A stretch of DNA of 64,000 nt from Ignelater luminosus (lineage: Eukaryota; Arthropoda; Insecta; Coleoptera; Elateridae). The notes beneath the pieces were generated by a model. It made no database searches. It saw only the letters and a list, made by a program, of their open reading frames with translations, and was not told the DNA's origin. The stretch's first letter is position 1. Each line of letters starts with the position of its first letter. A program made the translations under genes and the position numbers. Of this stretch, positions 34,401-45,943 are shown piece after piece. The stretch covers positions 11,795 through 75,794 of the forward strand of contig VTPC01090462.1 in assembly GCA_011009095.1 (NCBI GenBank), written 5' to 3'.

Positions 34401-35330
34401 CAAACAAAAAGCTGCCTCACGATACCAATATGTACATAGAAAAGATTAGAATCAAAAGATCCAAAAGTTGGTTTTGCAAGCAGTGACGCGTGACAACTGC
34501 TCAAACATGCCTTTCTTAGAAGTTCATGAAGAAAACTGGAAATGTTTAATCGAAATATGGAATTTGCAGTGTAAACTTACTATTTTGAGATGAGTTTATC
34601 TGAACAAACTGTGCGCAATGCAAATTTTAAAGCAAGATAGACAGTTATCATCAGGGATATAGCAGGACTTGTTTCACTATTGATTTCTACCAAGATGATA
34701 GCAATAAGAATTTTTCCAATTTGATTTCAACTTTGAAATTAATAACAGATTTCCGAAGTCACAAATTTTCTCATCAACTTAACAAGTAGGTTGAAAAGTT
34801 TGCAACAAACTTCTCTAAATCTCTAAATTTCTGGACATTGACTTGCTTATACTGAATTCGCATATAACGAGCTTTTTGAAGTTAATATAAACATAATCAG
34901 GAATTCTAACAGTTATTAATTTATAGAGCCCTGAGATAACCTTGAAATACTGATCTTCAATTTTTTTTAACAGTCTTGTTACTCTTTATAAGTTTATTTT
35001 ATTTTATTACTTGCACATTTTTTCTTGAAGATTTTGACTGGTTGTCCTAATTTCTATTTTTATATTCCAATTATCTTTAATAATTCTAATGTATTTGTAA
35101 ATAAATTCATTTTTTCTCTGATTAATGGTTTTTAAAATTAAAGTTGTGACCGCAGACGTAACGCTAATAATAATAAACATTAATCACTTACAGATCTCTT
35201 GATAACATTTTATTAAGAATCAGGAAAATATTTTCTTCGATAATATTCTAAGAAACACCTGTTTTAAATTAAGTTTAACGTATTGTAGTAAATCTGATTA
35301 TAAGAAAATATAAAACAGAAAAAGATCGCG
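34400..35330. other. intron 1 sequence, no gene
   Basis: Mixed then AT-rich DNA. No motif recognised. Confidence 0.5.
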
Positions 35331-35880
35331 GGGGGTATTATATATATAAATATGTCCAGTAAATTAAACAAACCCTTTTTACATCCGCCATTTCATTACT
35401 AATGTTATGTCCAGGTGTGGACTGCGGAGACCACAGGGGCCTGAAAAGAACCAAACAACGGCATTTCAGATGGTCCATTGTCCAAATCCAAAAGGGTGGT
35501 TGAGGTTTATTCTTTTAGCTGACTGGAGAGGAAGTAATGATTAAAGAAGAAAATAAAAAAAAATAAACAAAAAATAAAATCAGTTTAGTGATTGTTCTTT
35601 ATTTTTTATAATAACGCATGTATACACGTCTCGCGCAGGCCAAATTATTGTGTCGCAGTTGGACAAGTGTCAAGAAGAAGCGTCGAGACGCTGGAGGCAG
35701 TATCACCTTCTGATTGTGTTAGTTAGACAAGCTACCACGAGGGACGATAATAAGATCAAGACTGTGTTTTTTGTGCCACTAGCTGTAGGTGGTCAGTAAT
35801 CGTATTGGAAACCTCTAGGGTTAGCTTGTCACATCACCAAAGTAGATAATCCAATGGACAAGTTACCGAACGGAATGTGG
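35330..35880. promoter_or_regulatory. complex intronic island, candidate enhancer
   Basis: Two patches (35380-35530 and 35610-35880) have raised GC and complex sequence in an AT-rich intron. The call rests on composition and location only. Confidence 0.3.
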
Positions 35881-36489
35881 GTATCGATAATTGAATTATT
35901 TTGTTATATTGAAAGTTACAAGATAAAATTTGAATTTTATTCAATAACATCTTATTATTGTTAATCTCAAACTTAAAAAAAGGTTCGATATACCCACCAG
36001 ACTATTAATCAGCAAAGTAAATAATTGTTCTAATTTGTTAAATACCTACATACGTGCATAGAATTATAGCAGTTCATCTTTAGACATCAAAATAAATCAT
36101 TCTGCAAACAACGAACTTTTAAATCCGTCCTACTCTAACATGTAATTAGAAAAGGATTGCAATAATTTCAAGAACGCTACAATTAATCAACTATGTTGAA
36201 AATTTAATGGCTTTATCTACTTTTAAGCTTGGATGGTAATGTTGTACGCAAATAATTTCCTGTACGTTCTCTCTCGACCGCAATAAAAATTAATTTGAAG
36301 AAAAAAGTTCTTTTGTTTTCTCCTTTCTGTGATGTTTTCCTTTTTACGTAATTAATCGATAAAAAGAAATTTGCAGAACTAATTTCCTTATCTGGCAGAA
36401 GCCAACTACTACATCGATATATTGAAGATGGAAACACTAAAATTCGGAGCAATAAAGGTTTTACTGGCAAACAAGGCTGTTTATCACAT

Positions 36490-36970
36490 ATTCAGTTGGG
36501 GCATTACTGCAACCCCCTATTCCTTCCCTATCAGTCACGCCCTTGTCATTGTTATGGCTTATACATTGTTGACTTGAAATCTGTCGTCAAAAGTACGACC
36601 ACTACATGCATCAACGTAACACATACAGGGTGTTTTACCTATAATTCTAATGAAAAAGTTACATCTAACCGAATTTACTTAATTAGAAAGTTCAATTCGA
36701 TAAATTCCCAGAAGAATCGAAAAGAAAAGAGTGAAAGCGTAGAGAGAAGAGAGTATATTGTTGGCTCGGGGTAGTTTGTGTCATGACCCGAGCTTCATTT
36801 GTCACCAAGAGAGCCAATAAAATAATTCCAAGTATCGCCACTTCTATAGTTTTAGCCCGATCTGCGGACCTTATGTGACTCTATTTACGAGTTCTGAGAC
36901 TAATCAGGGCAGGAATGGCCATTTCCAATCAAGAGGGCTGGTCTTAATGGTTAAGTCTGAAGTTGTTTAT
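36490..36970. promoter_or_regulatory. complex intronic island with a TACAGGGTGTT word
   Basis: A GC-richer patch contains the partial palindrome AATGGCCATT near 36915. TACAGGGTGTT at 36624-36634 matches the end signature seen at 3611 and 14959, so part of the island may be transposon-derived. Confidence 0.25.
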
Positions 36971-39400
36971 GGCAAACAATTAATACAAGAATTTTAAGTG
37001 GTTAATTTAAGTGGAATTGGGTAATTTAAGGAATCGTACATAAAAGATTGACTTTTTGTTTGTTAGTGAATTGCATCATGAAAATTGGATAGGACGTGGC
37101 ATTATAAACGTCGTTCTGGTTAGTTTGTTAAAAGATAAGGATAGGATAAATAATTTATTAGCATGTTCAACAACTAGTTGTAGGTAGCCGTAACCAGTAG
37201 TTATTAAATTTGTAGAATAAATAAACGTTTGCCGTTTGCAAGGTAATGCAAGACAATAAATTTTTAGATGGAATTCGTCATAAACTTAATATGAATACAA
37301 AGTTATTTTAAGATTCTCATTTACGTAAATTGATCGATTTACAAGGAAATCTCAAAAAGTAACTGTACACACACTCATTCTTGAAAAGAAAATAAAATTG
37401 TGACAAACAAAAAGTATTTTTTGCAAGAATTCTGTTTGAAAATATCATCAGTTTTGTTTTAATAATAATTCTATTTTTAATGACAAGAAAAACTGTTTAA
37501 ATTCCTAGTTATACATATACATTAGTTATCCATCGTATAAATAATATTTTCATCTGCCATCAGCATCATTGCTGACTCATTTAACAGTCGGAAACACTTT
37601 GATGCTTATATAATTATTTGTTATTAATTTCTCATCATCAAGAATGAAGATTAAAACGATTGGTAAGCATAAGCATACTACAATTTACTAAAAATGTCAA
37701 AATAAGCAAACAAATAATAGATTTATTGCATCTTTATAATGAGCAAAACCTGTACGACTAAAAATACGAAAAATATTTAATTCCATGCCTGTCAAGTAAG
37801 TTATAGTTAATTTGAATTTGACAATTTCTTGAGCCTTCCTCGTATTTAGAAGATAAAAATTTAAGAAAAACAAATTAAAATGTTTTATTTACTCAATCAG
37901 TTAGAAAACAATATCATAAAAAACGAACTCACCAAAGTATTCATTCCACAACATTTTTAATTTGACAAAAAGTTCATACATAATATAGAAAATAAAAATC
38001 TAAAACAAAAATAATAATTTAATTAAACTTAAAAAACGACCACTAATAATACAACAAAATCATTAACGCTAACAGTAAAAAGACACTACTGTACTCCAAG
38101 GGATGCTGATGATAGACTGATATAAAGAATATACAGGTAGGAAAATTAGGGGTACTAAGGGATCGAGCTGTTTTAGGGTGGGGGTTAGATGAGGATAACT
38201 ATTACTTACAACCCTCGACCAACTTCAAATTTAGAGGGGAAATGACAAAAGAATTTTTGCAACACAGCAAAATTGATTATTAGTGTTTGATATTGGAATG
38301 ATTTTTTTACCACGAAGAAAAGTCCGTTAATATTTGCCCGACCTAATTTAAATTGGTAATGATTTCTAGAAATTGGAAGATTCTCACACTACTAACATCC
38401 CTTTTATTACCTGATATCATTTTTCATGTCCCTACAATGACGAATTCACCGTATTGAAGTAAACACCGCGCTATTGTATTGTAAAGGGTTGAGAGTTGGA
38501 TTCCCACACAGCGTCATCTTTACGCCTACATCTGCTCCCGTTAACGGGAAAATCTTTGCTAGAGACAAGAATTTGACCTCTATTTCAAAAAAAGGGTAGA
38601 TCACTTCTGAGATAATATAAAAATTTATAACTGCCTCTAAGGGTTTGGTCAATTTAAAACAGCAGCTGCATTTTATCAATTAACAATATTTAAATTTTTA
38701 CTTTAATAAGCACACAATAGCAAATCCCCTGTTTACAAATACTATATAATACCCACATCAGTATCGCTAAAATTCTTCTGCTTTGTGGTCTCTAAGAGAC
38801 AGGTTATGATGACCATTGTCCGTTCGACAAGTGTTGAATGAATGAATGAATGAATAGAAATGAGAATTGACCCTTTCTTACACCTCGACGCTCGATGTAG
38901 AGCGTGGGAGAGTCCCTCACGAACACCTTGCACATCTATATACCTCTTTTACTTACAAGAAACTTAGCCACCGTTACCGCTGTTATCTCTCCATCACTAT
39001 AATACTGAATTTATTTATTTTTTTTGTGCGCGAACCAAACACTTCCCAGGATCTTGTTTTGTATAAATTACAAGGTTAATAATGAGATTTTTATTATCTT
39101 TCTATTGAGGTACACGCGAATTAATGTTAGCTAATTAATTTTAGATATACACACACGGCGGAAAGTATTCAAACAAAATAGACTACCTTCACCGCTATCT
39201 AACAGAGATTTGATTAATTTGTCGACAATTTAGTCCGTCTACGATTTGCGCTGATCCCATTTATTTGAAATTAGGAAACTGAATGTCCTTTCGATATAAA
39301 ATGTTTTACAAATTAAACTTTAAAGTGATTAATGATTGGAAGGTGTCAGAATTCACCTACCTAACTGTCTAGTTTATTGATATCCAAACCTCTTTTTTAT
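36970..39400. other. intron 1 sequence, no gene
   Basis: AT-rich DNA. It contains a TGCTGACTCA word at 37570-37579 (Maf/CNC-type half palindrome) and a complex patch at 38750-38960 that may be an old short mobile element. Confidence 0.4.
38836..38855 (+). repeat. (GAAT)5 microsatellite
   Basis: Five uninterrupted GAAT units. Confidence 0.9.
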
Positions 39401-42130
39401 ACTAATAGAGCAAAAATAGCTGAACTGAATTTCTAAAAATAGACCTAGTAGATTGAGAAAAATCTCATTAATTTAATTCCAAAACTAAAAATAATAGAAA
39501 CTTTCTTTAGAGTAAATTAAGTAGAACTTACAATTAGAAAAGATAAGTAGTTATAAAGACAAGAGAAAAATAAACTTGCAAAGTGTTTGCTTGCCTAAAT
39601 TGAAATTGTAAGTGGCTGTTGATAAAAGCGTTAATTAACAGGTTATAAATTATTTTGAAATTGCACAGAGAATTTCATTAATTTGCTAATCGTTTATTAA
39701 ACATGGCTAAATATTCAACTCTTTGCTAATCAATCATAATTTGGGACATATAAACAAATCCATCGATTCCTTGTTTGGTTGAACTAGGATTCTTTTGAAC
39801 AGAATTAATAAAGTATCTGAGGATAATGAACCTATTTAAATGAAAATACTATTTCCCATAACAGATACTGAACAATGTATTGCAGAAGTTAGCCACGCAA
39901 CAAATTAGCTAGGACTAGTCAAACTTTAGTACATATTTTAAATTAGCTAACTCTCACAATAATATATACAAATCTAATTAATTAATTGCTAATTTGAAAA
40001 TAGATTTGTTGGAAATTAATTAATGTAACTATAAAGTAGTAGAAAAGTAGATTGATAGATAACTAATAACTTGTAAATCAGTTAAATTTTTATTATAAAT
40101 TTCAATCTAGTTAGCTGATACAATACAATAATTTTAAAGATGTACTATTTTGAACAATTAGTTACAACAAGCATTATGAATGGATTTCTTTAAAACTACT
40201 GCATAAATCTTAACTGGTTCAATTAATTAATTTATTTCAATTACCGTCAAGACACTTTAAAATTAAAATGTATAAAGTTAATACAGCAACCAAGCAAATT
40301 CTATAATAATTTCAAATTACTAGTAAATTAATTAAGGTCCTGAAGATGTGTTAGTTTAACTATTTTAAAATTAATTGAATTAAAACAAAGTTTTATTGGC
40401 ATTGAAAAATATTCATTATGATTGTAGTGCTCAGAATCAGTTACAGAATCTGCCTACTTAAGGATTTCCTCAAACAAAATTAAACTTAGATAATTCTGAA
40501 TTACTAAGAATTAGTTAAACTATGTTAGATTAATGGCTAATTAAATTTAGAATAAATAAGATTTCTTTGCATTAATTATTTTGGAGTTTATTGACATTGT
40601 TAGCTGATTACAGTATTAAACATCAATCGTAAAATTTGTATAATTAAAATTTTGTCAATCAAAATTAAATTTAGATACCTACTCTCTAATTATTAGAAAA
40701 TAATTAAGGTATGTTAGATTAGTAATCCCAAAATTAATTAAATTTAAATTAAATAAAATTCTTTAGCATTAACTATTTTGGAGTTAATTGATATCGTTAG
40801 CTGATAATTAGGACTGCAGGATGAGAAATCAATTATAAAATTTGTATAATTAACATTCTGCCAAATAAAATGAACTCAATCAACTAATTTATTTCAATTA
40901 ACTAATTAGTTAATTATACATGAAACAAACGAGTAAAACTAATAGTTAGGATTAGAATTAGGAAAGAATTCAGTAAACTTCATCAGAACTTAATAAATGA
41001 ATAAACAACTCGATAAAAGTATTTAGAACCAGATATACTAATCTAATTAAACCTCTACTTAAATAGGTATTGTTTGGTTTGAATTAGCTATGACTGACAG
41101 TGTCACATTTCATATAACACTGCTTAGTGTGGGATTAACTAGAAACTAATTAAGATTGCTTAGCACATTGTGGAATTCTTTAGAATAGTGAACTAATTAG
41201 TTAACTTCGGCTATAAGTAATTTATATATTTACAATAAATTTTTAATTAGTTAATGTGCAAAGAATTCTAACTATACTAGAACTAATTAATCGAAGATAG
41301 TTACTAGATTTTACATAACTGTTTATCAGTTGTAATCAATTAAATTAGTTAGTTTGGGTTACGACAATCAAAAGGTTATAAGTAGAGTTTACAATAAATA
41401 ATACTGTTTAACTAATTGTAGTAAATTAGTTTTTAATTAGTTACAGTCGTGTAACATTCTTTACAGCAGCCATTCAAGTATTTAGTTTTGTAAATTATTA
41501 TTTATTTTAACATACTGAGACCAGCTTGAAATTGTAATAAATGAAGTAACAAATTGAAAAAATTTCTTAGTTTAAATATATCTTCTGCTCATTAGCAATG
41601 AGGACTACTTCAGCCAAAAGTATACAAAAACCTGTAGGTAATTATTAAAATTACGAATTAAACTAAGCCACACGACGACTAAGTAATTAACAAAGTTATA
41701 ACATAAAATTAGTTACTAAATTATTTCGATTATATTAAAAAGCCAAGAATCCCAATTAAATGAAACCTAATTTCAAAAACAACTCAAAGTTGAAATTACC
41801 TAGAAAGATGATTAATGATATAACTAACAAACTTATATTTTTGAGTAGCAAATAATAAGAGATCAGACAGTCTACATTACGTCAATTATTATGAGTAACT
41901 AACATTGGTTTAAAGTTAAACTGATCAATACAACTAATTACATAATTACTAAATACATTTAGAAGAAAAGGTACAGTAAGCTAATATTGGTTTAATGTCA
42001 TTTGGTATTTAATATTGTTAGTTTTGCAAAAAGTAGTTAAAGTTACTTTAAATGAGGTTAATTAATTATCTTGACGTTAACTAAATTAAAAACAAGTTCA
42101 ATTTGCTAATTAATTCAAATTTCTTACGTG
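39400..42130. repeat. AT-rich block with old 170-190 bp tandem periodicity
   Basis: The block is dominated by TTAATTA and TAATTAGTTA words. Diverged copies of one unit start at about 40347, 40521 and 40710, each with TGTTAG then an AATTAAATT-like stretch. In the last two, ATTTTGGAGTT, TTAGCTGAT and AAAATTTGTATAATTAA follow in order. A further pair sharing TATAAGTA, TTTACAATAAAT and TTTTTAATTAGTTA recurs at about 41210 and 41378. The block looks like a decayed satellite array. The outer limits are approximate. Confidence 0.6.
40896..40915. repeat. 20-bp perfect palindrome centred on CTAATTAG
   Basis: AATTAACTAATTAGTTAATT is its own reverse complement and holds several homeodomain-type TAATTA cores. 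Confidence 0.8.
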
Positions 42131-45100
42131 AGAAATGATTCCCAGCTAGTTGGTCTAGATATAATTTTATCCTTTTATTTAAAAAAAAACTAAAATAGCA
42201 TCAAAAACAGAAGTCCCATTGTTAAATGCAAAATAACTTTAAAAACTTTTACGACGGCAGTAGACAGCAGATGTTTTCATGCGTATCAGTAATATAATTT
42301 GCATACCTTTGACTTCGTAAAAACTAAACTAATGATGTCCAGCGTAATTGACGTGGGATGCAATTCTACTTTTTTTTTCGTTTGTTGGTATTCTCTCTGT
42401 TCAGTTATGTGTGCGGTCGTGTCATCAACTCGTGTTTGGTGATTGATTCCACGTGATTACATCGAAGATCTTTCGAGATAACTCTATTATTGTATACATA
42501 ACTTGAAGATTAATTTCCTGCCTTAATTGCTTTATCCTCGTAATTAAACTATCACCTCCTCTGCCATGTAAATCTTTATGCGTATAATTCAACGCGTAGG
42601 TGACTGTGATATTGTCGTTTGAATAGAGCAACTGAACCGATGTTTCTTTCAGATTTGACAACTGGACCATTCACAGGTCATCTTATTACAAAGGATTGCA
42701 AGGTGGTCGAGATTCGATGCTATCTGTCCAGTTCCCACGTTTAATTGTACTATACCTTTGTATGTGTATAATGTTATGTGAACGTACGTGATGATTTAGA
42801 AAGTTTAGATAAGATTTCCTCCGCAGATTGTACGAGTACGATTTAAAGGAGGAAATACAAAAACAAAACTGCTTGTCTCTTATTTTTATTTCAATCTCAT
42901 TAGATACTCTTATGGACCATCTAATTAAAATTAGAATTGTATATATTAATTTTATTTTAAGAACTTTTAATAAAACTTGCTTTGGTTACATTAGCTGAAA
43001 AGACGGGTGTGCTGCATTTTTAGAAACTGCATCTGTTTTTTAACGAGTTGAAAGACCGAAGACATTAACATAACGTAGTCTAAAAATGTCATTCCACCCT
43101 CTGTTCTATAGCGGACCAATTGAAGTCGGAGGGATAAAACGCTTAAGAGGGTTATTTTAAGCTATCTGACGGATTGTACGTAACGTTAAGACGAAAAATA
43201 TTAGGCAGGACCACAGGGGGGACTATTTTTAACTGTCCGAAAATATACTTGTCTTAATTGAACTCTTAACTAAGTTCGTAGTTGGGTAGACAAAATCTAA
43301 ACAAGAGGCAGGCCACACTTGGATACCATGGTAAATGTTATCTAAGGATCAAATTTTAAGTGCAACGAAAGAGACAATTTTAAAATAACATAATTTATAC
43401 GGTTTGGGCGTACTTTTCAGTTTTAAACTTGAAAGGTCAAATGTCCTGACAACAAATACTTTTCAGAGATATTTTTAAATAAAAAGCTAATGATATTATG
43501 AATGAAGTACGTGTGTATTCATTAGTTCTATACTCGATATGTTAATAATAATAACACTTAAAACAGTTGCATGGAAATCATCTTCAGAAAAAATCACTTT
43601 AAGTACGTAAAATTTATAAAAACAAAGTTCAAATACAAAAACGAGACAAACAAAGCAAACAATAAAGGTTAGAAAGCTACAAAAACCGCAGGGTATCTAA
43701 AACTTCAGAATATGATAGACATACAGAATATAAGATATAAAATAAGTATACGAGGCACATTCAGTAAATAAAACGAACAACACAATTTCAAGCTCGGTAA
43801 TGCCTCTTTTCTAAAGATTGTAACCGACTCTCAGATGCACCTTATAGAAGAGACTCCAAAAGAAATGATCTTATCAAAATACAAACTTTATTAATAAATA
43901 AACAAAAAAAAAATAAAATGCAAATTCAAAAATAATTATAAAAAACAATTTCAACTTATCACATTCATTTGTTTGAAAGAATAAAAATTTATTAAAATGA
44001 ACAAGAATGATGAAATATGTCTAGATATTTCAAGTTATCTATTAAGTATCATGGTTGAGTATCTGAAAATTCGGGTATGGGTGTACTTTTAAGAGGACAC
44101 AACTGTAACTGTGTTTTTAAACAAACTTCACCTATAACACTAAAATTAAATTAGGATAAACAATACCTATCACGGCAATTTCCAAGATCACATCAAATAA
44201 GTATTTCGTCAAAATCTAATCTAAAATCGCACATCTAATAGTTATATGGTACGTATTTCTATATTTAATTCTTCCAAGATATTAAAAGTGAAGACGTCAT
44301 AGAAGATTCCGTTTAATTGATAAGATAAGGAAAGGAAATTCTTAAAGTTAATAATTAACTAAAAGGAATGGGATAAAAGTTTTATACAATAATAAGATAC
44401 ATTTCACAATACAAAAACGGCTCAAACATTTATTCCGCTTGTAGACGTGATGTTAACAAACAGAATAAACCTCAAGCAGCCGCAGATATCGATCTTCGAT
44501 TTAAGATTTTGATCTAATTGATGAGCTAAAGTTGCAACTGGTTATAAATTTATAGAACCTCTGTACTGTGAGTAAAATAATGCCCTGTTAGGTACTGCCT
44601 TTACAAGAATAAACTACCACATTCAATGCCCATATAACCGATTAAATATACAAACACTTTTAGCAATAAACTTGGTGTGGTTATCGGAAGAACAAATTTA
44701 TAAGCAAATTATGTGATCGTTTTCATGCTCCGTATTTTAAAAAAATTCCCAATTCAATGAAACTGCATGTTTTTATAACGCAAACTAGAGTTTCCAACCA
44801 TAAAAGGCTAAAAGGGGATTCAAAACGCATCTGGACCAAATTAAAAGTTATACAATGGACAAAAACACGGCATATGTGAGGTTTATTGCAATCTCGTAAT
44901 TAAATTCAACAAAAATATGTCAGCTTCCAACTTCAAATTAATCATGTTTTAAAACAAAAGGAACAAAAACCACATCCGATGTTAAAGTTACTACCCTACG
45001 GGCATCCTCTGAATATTATGAATTATTTATACTTATTCGAGTGGACAACACGAGAACTAGAAAATGGTTAAATACAAAGTTCGGAGTGGTAGATCATGTA

Positions 45101-45554
45101 CTAAACAAAAGTCATAAAATATTTAAAACTTATTGAATATGTAATTGTTCAACTTGTATTATCATCACGGGAATTCTGCTTTCTGCTTTTTCGATACTTG
45201 TAGTATTCTTTTGTAAAGCATCATTTAAAAACTAGAGAAAACAAATGAAGTCATATTTGATTGCATAAAAGATCGTTAGGTGTCAAATATTTTGAAAATC
45301 CATTCATTATCACAAATATGCTAATTTAGAAAAAGTACAAAGCAACAGAGCTATTATAACCTCTGTAGATAGGTCTACAAGTTAAGGTGCATTTCTTCGT
45401 TAAGCTTTTCTGTTTCCCTCCTCAATAAGGTGTAGCAAGTAAGTAAATGCCTTAAGGCGAAAGTAATAAAATTATTTATCTTATTCTTATTCTCCTACAA
45501 TCTTGGTCAACTGTTTGGCCAAATTGTAGTTTTAATTTCATGTTTCAAATAAAT
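42130..45554. other. intron 1 sequence, no gene
   Basis: A modestly complex patch (42280-42720) is followed by AT-rich DNA. No coding motif. Open frames here lack domain signatures. Confidence 0.45.
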
Positions 45555-45943
45555 GCCACAGAGATGAAACAACTAAGGAGAATTGCAGGAAGAACGAAAA
45601 TAGAGTAAGAAGTAAAAATATAAGAGAGGAGTTGGGACAAGAACAAATAATGACAAAAATCAATAAAAGATGAATGAATTGGTTTGGCCACCTGAGTAGG
45701 ATGGTAGTAAAGCAAGTGTTGAAAGCGAAAAGATACAGAAAAAGAAGAAATGGTAGACCCAGAAAAAGATAGATGGACCAGATAGCAGAACTAGGTAGAA
45801 AATAGGGCATAGAATTACAAGAGTTGAAAGAAATGACAATGGACCGGAAGCTATGGAAAAAATAGGTGAAAAAAATATCAAATAAACCATAATGCGACGC
45901 CCAAAATGGGCATAACAAATTATGAGAAGAAGAAGAAGAAGAA
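45555..45943 (+). pseudogene. decayed LINE ORF2 C-terminus with GAA tail
   Basis: The plus strand reads ATEMKQLRRIAGRTK, then after a one-base shift RVRSKNIREELGQEQIM, a stop, and MNWFGHLSRMVVKQVLKAKR followed by NGRPRKR. This is the standard C-terminal sequence after the reverse transcriptase domain of many insect non-LTR elements (LRRI.GKTR, REELG, WFGHL.RM, GRPRKRW). Several Trp codons have become TGA or TAG. A (GAA) simple repeat at 45925-45943 marks the probable 3' end. A long minus-strand frame over the same DNA is a shadow. Confidence 0.8.

Noticed and set aside
45538..45918. 126-codon hydrophobic frame on the minus strand
   Set aside because: It is the reverse complement of a LINE C-terminus rich in Lys/Arg codons, which reads as Phe/Leu-rich on the other strand.
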